Positions 34,509 through 45,152 of a DNA stretch of 64,000 nt are shown piece after piece. Under the pieces are notes generated by a model. The model did not search any database, was not told the origin of the DNA, and saw only the letters and a list, made by a program, of their open reading frames with translations. This DNA comes from Dipteronia dyeriana (Eukaryota > Streptophyta > Magnoliopsida > Sapindales > Sapindaceae): assembly GCA_032871835.1 (NCBI GenBank), contig CM065299.1, positions 28,227,074 through 28,291,073 of the forward strand, written 5' to 3'. Numbering within the stretch: position 1 is the stretch's first letter; every line of letters starts with the position of its first letter. The translations under genes and the position numbers were made by a program.

Positions 34509-36625
34509 TGAGTTGGACCGGGGTTGAAATTTATAGTTTCCCTATAGATGAGCATCTTGATATTTTCTTTAGTAAATGATGAATGCTCAAAATCAAAACT
34601 GAATGGCCTTGGGCAAACAGACTCCTCATTGATATCATGAAGGGGGCAATATATGGGTGACACAAAACCTCATCAACTGTAAACAATGATGTAGAAAGAT
34701 AAAGAGTTGTTGAGAAAAAGGAGAACTGATAGTCCAGTGAACATTGACTCAAAAATAAGCACATAACGATTATAATTTGTCATACTAAAACGACAAACAA
34801 ATTGATGCAGCATATAATTCTTTATCCTAATCAAACTGAAAATCAGTCCTAATGCTTCATGAATCTTCAATTCTAAAGTTATCAAAATGCCAAAATCAAC
34901 AGCCAAAGGCATAGTGCTCTCTATAAGTCCATATCAATGTACATGTAATGCGTTTGTTCGGATCAAAGATGAGCATCTTCTCCAGCAAATCTACAGCACC
35001 TGGAGACACATTAGGAACTCTAATGAAAACATTTTGCTTTGGAAACTGGGGAAGCATTCTGACATATCTTCTTGCGTTATCACTTCGTAGAAAGTCAATG
35101 CCGGATTCATCAGGTGAACCTATAAACTATTCAAAACATATGGAAAATCATGCAAAGTTAATATATACAAAGTTGATTCAGATTATAATGAAAAGTATTA
35201 AAATAGCTCAAACTTTTAGAATCCATATGGGAAAAGAATATTAGAGCATAGCACAACAGAGCAGTCAACACACAGACACAAGTAAAAAAGAAGATACAGA
35301 TGTGGCGATGTACTATGCATCATTTATAAAAAATTAAAATTTTGCTAGCCAAATACATGAGAAAGATGGAAAATTACAAGAAATTAAAAAGTGTTTTTGT
35401 GTGTGATGGAAAAGTTATTGATATCCAAACAATCTCTCCTTTTTATATATCAAACCGGTTCCTGTTCATCTCCTAGAGGAAAAACAAAATACTCTCTCAC
35501 ATCTACCACACTAATCTCTCGAAGATTTGAGTTTCCTACTGAAACATAGATGTCCCTCTTTTCAAATTCAAGGTTATGCATTTAGCCATTAGGCAGAGCA
35601 TAAATATAGTGATGACACCCCTTTGACCCTCACAATCATAATAAGCTATCACTTTATGCATGGAAAGATAAGCATACTGAGATAATGCCTAAAATTATTC
35701 CATCCAAACTAACAACATAAAACTTGACATTTAAGCAAATGGTAAAACTAAGATCAGAGTATCAGAAACTTTGAAATGAATTACCTAATCCTTGAGTAAA
35801 AATATAGTTAGCAGGTCCTATATTATTCACATTGCAGAAAAGGATTGATCATGCATGAGTACACATAAGTGTACATAAGATCAGGATTACTGAACTAAGG
35901 GTGAGGGGCAAAGAAACTAATGATTATAATCAAATAAGCATTCAAAATTACTTAATTGCATAGATACATAAACATTAAAACTGATAAGGAAAATAAAAAG
36001 TAAAAGGTGCAAACCGGACAATGGTCATCCGTCAAATCTTGGTGAGAACGAATAATTTGATGTAAATCAGTGTCCATTAATTCATAAACTATGGATACAT
36101 CATTGAAGTTCTCTTTCATCGGCGGTCGAATAATGTCTTTGATGGCAATAACCTGCAGAGAATAAAGAAAAAAACAGTAAGCTTACAATCCCCGCAAAAC
36201 AGATCCACAACTGTTGCAAAATTTCATTTCATGACCAAAAACTAGGCAAACCAGCTGGACTGAGTGTAAGTGAATATTCTGTATTGCCAACCAAACCAAT
36301 AGGCAAACTAAAAAAAAAATTGCCCTACCCTAAAAGTAATCTAGCAGAAAGTAGGCAAACAGCTGTATCTGACATGATAAATTCTGGAATTTACTCTCAA
36401 AATCTAATATCAACCAAAGTCATTATGAAAGAAAATAAACAAGTTTTAATTGAATTATGCAAACATGAAAAAACTAGAGATCTCACTGGACTTACATTTT
36501 CATGATCCAGGTGCCGAAGCAGTTTAATTTCTCACAAAGTCCTCTTGGCATCAATTCTATTTTCTAATGCATTACCAATCTTCTTGATGACAACCTCCTC
36601 CCATGTCTCACAATTCACAGCAGCA
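34509..36625 (-). pseudogene. MAP kinase (MPK4/MPK11-like group B) pseudogene without exons 1 and 4
   Basis: Four exon-like blocks remain, in order on the minus strand. Block 36625-36496 (130 bp) encodes [18 protein letters not shown] and has a TGA where the family has Arg. Block 36152-36015 (138 bp) encodes [16 protein letters not shown]. Block 35119-34943 encodes [12 protein letters not shown] and [18 protein letters not shown]. Block 34676 to about 34509 encodes [12 protein letters not shown] and then shifts frame at a run of five C. The 130- and 138-bp sizes equal those of plant MAPK exons 2 and 3, and splice borders are mostly kept, so this is a duplicated gene copy and not a retrocopy. 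The exon with HRD, DFG and TEY is missing from the 0.9 kb between 36015 and 35119, and the glycine-loop exon 1 was not found. No kinase can be made. Confidence 0.9.
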
Positions 36626-37716
36626 CTAAAGGAAACGAAAAAAAATTACATTTTCCTTCACATAGCTGATTACAAAGAGAAATCAAGTCAACTAAACCGA
36701 AAATACAACTTTTTATCCTACCACCGAAGAGCAAACACTTTCTCTCAACACACAATGAATATAAATACAGAATGGACAACCTAACATATGAAAGAAAATC
36801 CAAGTTAACATAAGTGATAAGTCTGACTGACCAAAATGATTTAGCGTCTATGTACACACACTCACAAGCTCGAGCTTGTCATCTCCCCGTGTTTAAAATT
36901 TCAAAGCATCACCAAACCCACCACCTTCGACCACAACAAATTGTGGCACACACACACATATCAGCTAATCATAGGTGTATAGTCAATTCTAAAAACTTCA
37001 GTTAAAATATGGTAAAGGCTAAAACGAATGATGACTTGTAACATGGTTCACTCATTCAAGCATACAGTTAAACCTTCCATAAAATCAAAATGATTGACCT
37101 GAAAACTGTTATCATCTATCATCATCATGACCAAAACCACTACTAAGTAAATATAGATTAAAGAAACGAAATAAACGAGTGGGTGAGATCGATTGAAAGC
37201 AGAAAAAAACCAAAGCGATAACAACACAATGCACACATGATGCAATATCGATATCTCTATTATACTAGTCATCATTTGCCAAATCAAGTATCCAAATCTG
37301 AATAAATTTGGGATTTAAAGTGTTTTTAGAGAGAAGAACTGTTACAAGTTTTGCAAAGCATTTATATATGGAGAGATATAGAGAGAGAAGTTATTGAATA
37401 TTTTTTAGAAGTAATTCTAAAATTTAGTAAAATCAATTACGCAATTATGTTTGCAATAATCTGTAACTAGAAAACAGAGACACAAAACATGCATTAATTA
37501 GACAAACTAAATGAACAGTCTAGCATAAGCATCCAGTGTTTGTAAACTTCAACTCAAACAGTTTTCTCACAATAAAATTTATAAGATAAATATATGTTAA
37601 AATTAGAAGCTTCATTCTCTGGTGGCACAACTACTACATCCAGTCAAAGCCTCTGAATGAGTGACCATCTATTCAATAGGCCTATCACATTGAAAATATG
37701 GATCCCATAACATATC

Positions 37717-38104
37717 TCAAATAAAAAAGCTTTTCAATAGCATCCTTCAGTTATTGAATTTGAGTTTTTAGTTGGCTTACCTCATTTGAAGTCACAGAAC
37801 AAGCAACCACAGGTCTTGTGACCTAACATGCTCGCCCAAGAGCCTGTTTTGATGGGACGAACACATATGGCACATTATTGTCTTCAGCAAGCAGAGGAAG
37901 ATGTAGAAGAATCTCGAGAGGCTCGGCATCGACAACCATCACAATGAACTCGAAAATACCCCTGTTGAGGGTATTGGTCGCTTCATTAGCCCCCTTCTTG
38001 AGCTGTTTGTAATTGGTGGCTTGTTGAATGAGATCCAGAATAGTAATTGTCAGATGCGAATCGGCTAATGGATACGCTTTCGGGTTCACTGCTTCTCCTA
38101 TCAT
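37717..38104 (-). pseudogene. Intronless SNU13/NHP2L1 (15.5K, L7Ae family) pseudogene
   Basis: From an ATG at 38104 the frame reads [40 protein letters not shown] and [14 protein letters not shown], ending at LGRAC. These are the RNA-binding blocks of the L7Ae family protein that binds U4 snRNA and box C/D snoRNA k-turns. A TAG replaces the Gly after LGRAC. The frame then continues with VTRPVVACSVTSNE and SQLKTQIQ, meets a TAA where the family has Gln, and ends with LKDAIEKL followed by a 1-nt insertion before the expected stop. No intron interrupts the 388 bp. This suggests a processed copy, but no poly-A tail or target duplication is visible. It cannot give the full 128-residue protein. A truncated product of about 100 residues remains possible. 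Confidence 0.88.
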
Positions 38105-39479
38105 TTTCATGATGAAACAGATATGCAGTGACAATCTATTGAATATTAATCGATGAACAAGTGGTTTCAGTGTAGTTTAACTGGGCAAACAAAAAAAAAG
38201 GACTAAAACGATGTCGTAAAAGGCAAGAATCGATGGACTACAATAACATAAACTAAAATTGGGAAAACAATTAATGGGCAACAAAATTTACCAAAACAAT
38301 TTGACAACATTAAACATATAAATAAATAAATTTCTGGTTTTGAAATATTTTGAGAAAAACCGATTTCAAACTTACAAGTGATGGTGGTGGGTCGGTGGCA
38401 TTGGCGACAGAACTGTAACTCAGGACTGAGAAGAACGGAAGTGTTGGTGGTGGCGTGAGAACTAGAACTCATAACTGGGAAGAATAGAAGTGATTATGGT
38501 GGCGTTGGCGTTGGCGATGGCGGAGGTGGCGATCTGCAAACGGAGGTGGAAATTAGTCGGCGGCAGCGGTCGGAGCAGACATGTAAGCCAAAGAGAGACA
38601 AATTGAGAAGAAATCGTGAGAAGAGAACTGAGAAGAATGGATGCCAACTATGGAATGAGATAGATATTGTTTCAGACAACTTAGAACCGGTTAGAGTTGT
38701 TTTTTAGGTTTTAAGCTTTTTCTTTCTTTTTTAATTAATGCAGAACCGTTGGATCAAGTTGTTGAATGATCCAATGGACCAAAAAAATTACTATTCATGG
38801 CTGTATCATACAATCAATTTATGTGTGACTGCATAGCAGTCAGGCCTACAATTCAAAATATAAATATATTGGAATTTGTAATAGTAACTATATCACTTCT
38901 CATTTTTAGATGTATTTACGCTCTGTTTAGAAGAACTTCTTCATGTAGATCTTTTAGGAGTAGTTCTTTTAAAGTAAACATTCCACAAATATAGCTTTGA
39001 ATGAGGATATTGGTTGTTTAGTTGTCAATTAGAAAAGATTTTTTTAAATGGTAGGATTACTAAAATATTCAAAAACTATTTTAAATGATAAGGTTATATT
39101 ATACATTTAGTGTTATTAAATAAACTCAAAAAGATCTACTTTGAAAAGTCTAAAATTTGTGATTCTCCAAGTTGACGTAAAACAACTTTTTTAATCATCC
39201 TAAAACTCTACTGAGTGACAACCAAACGATACAATTTTTTTTAAAAAAAGAGTTTTTTTAATTAAAAAATCTCTTTTAACCAATAGACAAGCTATTCCAA
39301 ACGGACACTTAATTTGTGTAATAAAATGAACTCCATTTTAGTTGTATTTTGCCTAATAAAATGAAAGGTGGAACATGTCTCAATTTACAAAACAAAAATC
39401 TTAAATTGATATTTTTTTATACCGATTACAATGGTGGTGACTAAAATTTCTTAAAAGTATCTATCTATCAACCTATCAA
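38105..39479. other. Gene-free stretch with a possible small MITE
   Basis: The segment 38390-38680 is GC-richer and may be the untranslated start of an old gene copy; it has no recognisable protein. Between about 38920 and 39310 the outer texts GCTCTGTTTAGAAG and CTATTCCAAACGGAC are loosely inverse, so a non-autonomous MITE is possible. The evidence is weak. Confidence 0.3.
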
Positions 39480-39700
39480 GAATGTATATATATATATTTT
39501 TAAAAAAATTATCATTGGTAGGATTCGAGAAGTTAACTTGGAAGTCATTTGTCCAAGCCCTATCTATCTATCCACCTATCTAGACTAGGTATTTTTTTTA
39601 GACTTTTATCGTTGGTAGGATTTGAACCGCTAACTTGGAAATCATTTGACCAAGTCTCAAGCTCGTCCATCTACCAACTGAGCAACGCCTATGGGGGCAT
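39480..39700 (-). mobile_element. tRNA-derived SINE remnant, partly dimeric
   Basis: On the minus strand, GGCGTTGCTCAGTTGGTAGA is an A-box-like start and GGTTCAAATCCTACCAACG contains a perfect B box. The A and B boxes are further apart than in a tRNA, and no cloverleaf can be drawn, which fits a SINE head. About 90 bp further on a second body copy appears (CTTGGACAAATGACTTCCAA then TCGAATCCTACCAATGATAA). The two are joined by GATAGATAG-type repeats. It is non-coding. Confidence 0.6.
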
Positions 39701-39764
39701 ATTTTTCCTATTAATGATTCTTACAATTCACACCATATGACACTATTAATCAATTATATCCTAT

Positions 39765-42700
39765 TGATACGATCATAATTCTCATGCAACCTTGCACATG
39801 TGAGACTTAGGACTGAGTCAGCGTTTGTTGTTTTAAATTGATAGGACAAATAAGTTAGTTGTTGTTAATAGAGTACTGGTTCCTTTTCTTTTAGCATTAT
39901 CTTAGTGGATGTTAACACGTTGTTAGTGGGATATTGGTTCCCTATTTTTCGGGTTGATATTAGAATCGTTTGCTAGTTGTAAAGCCTATAAAAGGTTCTT
40001 TTCTAATTAATTAAAGTATGGAATGGATTGAAAAAAATTATCTCCCTTGTATCTCCTCTGTCTATTCCCAGTTTCTTATATATTTTAAGTCTAAAATACT
40101 ACCTTTATCGTAAATTCTTTATGTATTTTCCAAGATTGAAAAAGTACATAACAAATGGTATCAGAGCTGTTCGGTTCCATGGATGCCAAGTTTCGTAAAA
40201 CTCTTGCCCGCCACAAATCCCTTTTTGACCAAATCCTTACTGAAATACGAGCGTTACGATTGCAACAAACCTAGCCTACCATACCTCTCAGAAACACACC
40301 ACCCGAACTTAGCAAAACCATCACTGAATTCCAACAAACTTTCACAACTCCTACCACACTACCACCAAAAAGAGCCCAGTTCCACCTCATTCTTCCATCA
40401 ACCCAAATTTCAACCACCATTTCCAAACCATGGCCAGATGAAACACCTAAAGACTTTGACCCAAAACCTAATACTAACTCAATAACACAAACAACAAAGG
40501 TTATGAGTGTTTGTTGCAAAATAGCAAACAAAAATTATAAAAACCTTGCAAGTGCACAAATCGTAAACGATAGCACAATGGAAAAGCAAGGGTCGTTCCT
40601 ACAGAGAATTAATTACTTACTAAAATAATGAGTTTATATCTATGATACTTTAGGACTCTAACCTAACTAATATAAGAAAACAAAGACTTTAAACACACAC
40701 ACACACACAAATGAGGTTTTTGATTTGATTATTAAACTAAAGAAAATTAAATAACATAGAAATAAAACGCATCAGAAATTTAATGAGGAAAAATATTAGA
40801 AAAACACTAGTTAGGACATTCTATCCACCACTAAACAATCATCAAATCCATAGACAATAATGAAGTTAGAAGATAATCAAACATGATAAAGAGATTCAAG
40901 ACAAGATGTTGGTATCCCACTCGAGCTGTATAGATTCTGTCTTAGTTAGTATGTAAGTTGTATGACATCTACATAAATACGTGTATTCCAAATTATAACC
41001 TAGCATGGGCATCTGCTAGATTTAATAATAGGAATTCATTCTGAACAAAGATAATATGAACATCACATGAACCTTAAAACATGGTATCTATCATAGGTAA
41101 TTCATGAATCAATTTCCCTTAATTGGGTCTTATTCCAATTAATTATTGCAACCAAGGATAGATTCGTATGGTGTCCGAATTGTATCCTTGCAACATAGAT
41201 TCTATAATAAAATAATTATGCTCTAAGGTGATCAATCAAAGAAACATAATAATAGAATAACAATTTTTATAGAGAAATTGAAATCATCATGTTGAGAAAA
41301 TAATACTTCATTAAACAAGACTTGTCTATGGAATTGAAATCATGATTAGGGCTTCAAGAGAGCCCTAACTAACAAGAAAATTAGCTAGATAAAAAAACTA
41401 GAAAATAAAATAAAAACATCTAATCTAAAGAAAGGCAGAAGAAGAGAATGTTGACAAAGTCTTCAATTTTCAATCTTCAACTCTCCATTATCCATATCTC
41501 TTATAGAAAACTCTTGGTATTTATAGGTGACTTCTCCTTGTAGATTCTCAATTTGTTTTGTTGTAGTAAACACACCAAGTAAGAAAGTAAGATTGAACAA
41601 AGAATGAGAATCCTTTCCTTAATTGGATTTCTTCTTTTGATGATTAATTCCTAATTTGAGTTTAAGAAGTTTTCCAAACATGTATTGATCTTCTAGAGTC
41701 ATTAGGATTTGATTTGGGAAGTTTTCTTCTTAATTCTGGTCCAATTCGGATTGCTTCCTCGTTAGAACCCATAGAAGACTTTTCAGTTCTGACCTTCAGT
41801 CACTAAAACAACCATAACTTCCTCTAAAAAACTCGGATTGACAAACCGCAAAGTGCTTCAAAAACTAGAATTCTGGGGCTTTCCGAAAATATATAGATCA
41901 CAACCTAGTTCAATCTAAGGAGGGAGATATGGTCATCACAAGTTGGATGTGCTAGAGAGGCATTTCTCCAAACTTTACTTAAAATAATCTTTTTATCTTC
42001 AAACTCACTCCAAGAGCTTTCTTCTGCACAATCTCAATAAACATACTAAAATATCCAATTTCATTCAAGAACATAACATAAAACACATGGGAATTAGGGG
42101 TCTAAAATATCAACATTTATCGATATAACAGCGGGCCAAAAATTAAAGCAAGCCAAGAAAGGGAAACCTTATCAGTACCAACTCCAGGTAAGGACGAAGT
42201 CCGTTGGCCAACTTTGGGCCTTTCAGATGGCCGACCATAACCGGGAACGGTTTCGACACCGAAACCTGCCTACAGCCACACGCGTCGTCGAGCCCGCCTC
42301 TGCCAAGCTCCACCACAAGTCCACTGCATCTTCTTGTCTACCGTTACAACAATCGTGGTTTCATGGCCGTTGTTTGATGTAGGAGGAAATGGATCATTTG
42401 AAGAGGAAGAGTTGGCAAGGCTGTAAATTTGGTGGAACTTTATCATTTTGGGAGAGAGAAGTCAGAGGTTTTGAGTTTAATGAGAGAAGAAAGTTGTGAA
42501 GAGAAAAGAGGAATATTGAATTGGCCTGATGAATTGATTTGGCAAAGTGGGCCAATTGGGCCACTATTGCAATTAATTACCATTTCAATTCTTTGGCTAA
42601 ATGGGACATTTGCATTTTGTTTTCCATTTGGACCACTATTCCAAGCTTCCATCCTTGAGGACAAGGATTCTTTAAGCGGTGGGGAATGATACGATCATAA

Positions 42701-43025
42701 TTCTAATGCAACCTTGCACATGTGAGACTTAGGACTGAGTCAGAGTTTGTTGTTTGAAATTGATATGACATATAAGTTAGTTGTTGTTAGCAGAGTACCG
42801 GTTCCTTTTCTTTTGACATTATCTTAGTGGATGTTAACACGTTGTTAGTGGGATATTTGTTCCCTGTTTTTCTGGTTGATATTATGATCGGTTGTTGGGT
42901 TGTAAAGCCTATCTCTTTTCTAATTAATTAAAGTATGGAATGGATTGAAAACAATTATCTCCCTTGTATCTTCCTCTGTCTCTCCTCAGTTTCTTATGTA
43001 TTTCAAGTCTGAAATACTACCTCTA
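39765..43025 (+). mobile_element. Deleted Ty3/gypsy LTR retrotransposon with nested insert
   Basis: The 5' LTR is 39765-40153 (TGATACGATCATAATTCT to ATAACA). A primer-binding site TGGTATCAGAGC (iMet tRNA) is at 40156-40167. The 3' LTR starts at 42687 with the same text, after a purine-rich AAGCGGTGGGGAA tract. It matches the 5' LTR until about 43025, where it stops short. The internal part keeps a gag start (HKSLFDQILTEIRALRLQQT) at 40190-40275, and the typical polyprotein end ILEDKDSLSGG just before the 3' LTR. Protease, reverse transcriptase and integrase are gone. An unrelated LTR-like block interrupts it at about 40508-42115. Confidence 0.8.
40508..42115 (-). mobile_element. Probable solo LTR nested in the gypsy element
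   Basis: On the minus strand the block would start TGTTGATATTTTAGACCCC and end near ...GCAACAAACA. Its far end has CTTGCAAGGTTTTTATA and a CGATTTGTGCACTTGC text, which I associate with long LTRs of plant gypsy (Tat/Athila) elements. It is 1.6 kb, non-coding and has no internal domain. The flanking bases do not show a clean 5-bp target duplication, so the borders are uncertain by several bases. Confidence 0.5.
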
Positions 43026-43087
43026 ACCTTTTTCCCCTTTTGTGAATGGTTCCCGAATTATAGCTCTTCATATTTTCTTTTGTATTG

Positions 43088-43156
<69 letters not shown>

Positions 43157-44589
43157 CCTGTTATTATTTCAAAATTACAAAGAAAAGAATGTGTTTAATT
43201 AATAGATAAGGGTACAAACGTGATTTTATATATCTTGTTTCATTTATACTTTGTAATACAGAAAGAGGTCAGTGAACATGTAATACCCTAATCCTAGAAT
43301 TTTTCTCAATCTCACTATCCAACCCAAACACATGATCCAGGTTCGAGCCCCAGCTCGAGCCCGAGTCTAAGATAGACTCATTTTGATGCAGATAAGTTTA
43401 GATAAAAAAAATTAACTAAATGGGAAAGGTGGCAAATTGGGACTAAAGTTGGCCAAGCTATGCAGGATTGCAAGTGGAGGGGAAGACATGGAAAAATAAG
43501 AATGAAAAAAGTGGGAGGATTGAGATAAGAGAAGAGTGAGTCGGCAAAAATAAGAAAAAAAAAGAAAAAAGAAAAAAAGAAATATAAAAAGAGCATTTGT
43601 GTTTTGATTGATGGATCTAACAGATACTGGAATTACAGGCATCAGGTAAACTTTCTTCAACTTTTGAGTTTTTCCTTTGTGTTATAATTTGCATTTTTTG
43701 GAATGATCGGTCTCTATTAATTTATTGTTATTGCTCTCTAATTTGGTGTTTTTGGTGGTATTTTTCGAGGGAGATTTTTTTTTAATGTTTTTGTTTTTTA
43801 TTATTTCAGATAAAAATTTGTTTAATTTGTAATGTTTTAACTTAAAAACTTTAAGTTGAACTCTACTGTTTGGATATATATTGAGATATGTTGTATTTGA
43901 TTTTGTGGAACTGATATGATACTAATTTTAGTTTTTGGCTATCTTCAATTTCATCTTATTTAATAAGAAAATATGGTGGAACGTACTCATTCAATTTTTT
44001 CATTGTTTTTCAGTTTTTCTTAGTCTTTAAATGAATACTGAAAGTTTTTAATTGTTGTTTGTCTCATAAGTATGATATGCTCTCATTATTTGTCTCAGAT
44101 TTTAGTTGAGTGTAGCATTATGCTCTAACGAGCTTCAAATTTCAGGTGTAGAAATTTCAAACAGATTACACGTTCTTTTTGTTATGTTGCTTGATGGGTT
44201 TTATACACTCTGCCTATTGTGGTTTTGCTTATGACAGATTCCTTATTATTTAAACGAAGATATACAAATTACTAGAAATATAATAAATATAACTTAAGTA
44301 TGACTTGTTGAATGTTTAAACACAAAATATTGATACATAAAACTGTTGAATTATTAGGCATTATTATACATACTTGAGCTTTGTAAAAGGTTTTCTATTT
44401 TTTTTATATACTCTTTCCGTAAATATAAATACCTAGAGGGTGTCTCCAAATCAAGGATTATTGTCAAGCCTACAACTTTTATAGTCAGGAAGCTCGTGGA
44501 ATATAATATCATAGGCATGGTTCTCTATGAGCAAAGGTTTCACCAGAAAACAATAATGAACTGAAGAGGCATATAATGCTGAACAAAAA
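43026..44589. other. Gene-free stretch with (AC)n microsatellite
   Basis: An (AC)n run of about 26 units lies at 43093-43145, followed by a short AT run. The purine-rich tract 43540-43590 makes artificial Phe-rich frames on the minus strand. No gene, RNA gene or further transposon end was recognised. Confidence 0.6.
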
Positions 44590-45120
44590 TGATGTAGAAC
44601 AAGTGGCTGAGTCCTACATGGCTTGGTGGGACCATCCTAAATCCAAGATTAAATGACCTAAATTGAAGGGAATCAGTGAGATCTTCAAAAGTCAAAACCT
44701 TTGGTGTTGAGGCACGTCCTTTTTCGGCCAAATTCCATTATTTAGGCCCCGAAATCGCAATTCTTTCCTTTTTGGGAAATTTCCATTTTTTTCATAAGTT
44801 GACTTTGACAATCCAAAATCGCCTACCGTTAATTCCGGCTTGTTTATGGTCGTTAGTATATTTTATTTCCGTAACTTTTGTGATTTCGCTATTTATGACA
44901 GTTTCGCTATTTATGGCAGTTTTTGGTATGTAATCCCGTTTCTTGTCCAACACGGATTCAGGTTAGGGTTATTTCGCTTTAAATAGCCTTGTAAGCCGAA
45001 AGGCTCAAATAACTTATTATTCAATAAAAAATTTCAGAAGTTTAACTTTATTATGGTGGATTCCAGTTTTCAGTAGAATTTAGACGTCGGTCTAATTCTT
45101 GTTACGTTTTCACTGCGTCA
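44590..45120 (+). repeat. 5' LTR of the Ty3/gypsy element
   Basis: 531 bp, ending just before the primer-binding site. Its first 66 bp contain the same codons as the last part of the polyprotein ([19 protein letters not shown] and a stop), because the LTR overlaps the coding 3' end. Confidence 0.93.
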
Positions 45121-45152
45121 ATTGGTATCATAGCACAGATTTACCGATCTCG

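Noticed and set aside
34887..35244. Plus-strand open frames at the MAP kinase remnant
   Set aside because: They are the antisense of the kinase C-lobe exon, which is clearly recognisable on the minus strand.
39590..39690. A true tRNA gene on the minus strand
   Set aside because: The B box is perfect, but the A-to-B spacing is too long and no acceptor or anticodon stem can form, so a SINE head fits better.
43378..43660. Phe/Leu-rich minus-strand frames as a membrane protein
   Set aside because: They come from a purine-rich low-complexity tract (AAAGAAAAAAG type) and have no start context or homology.
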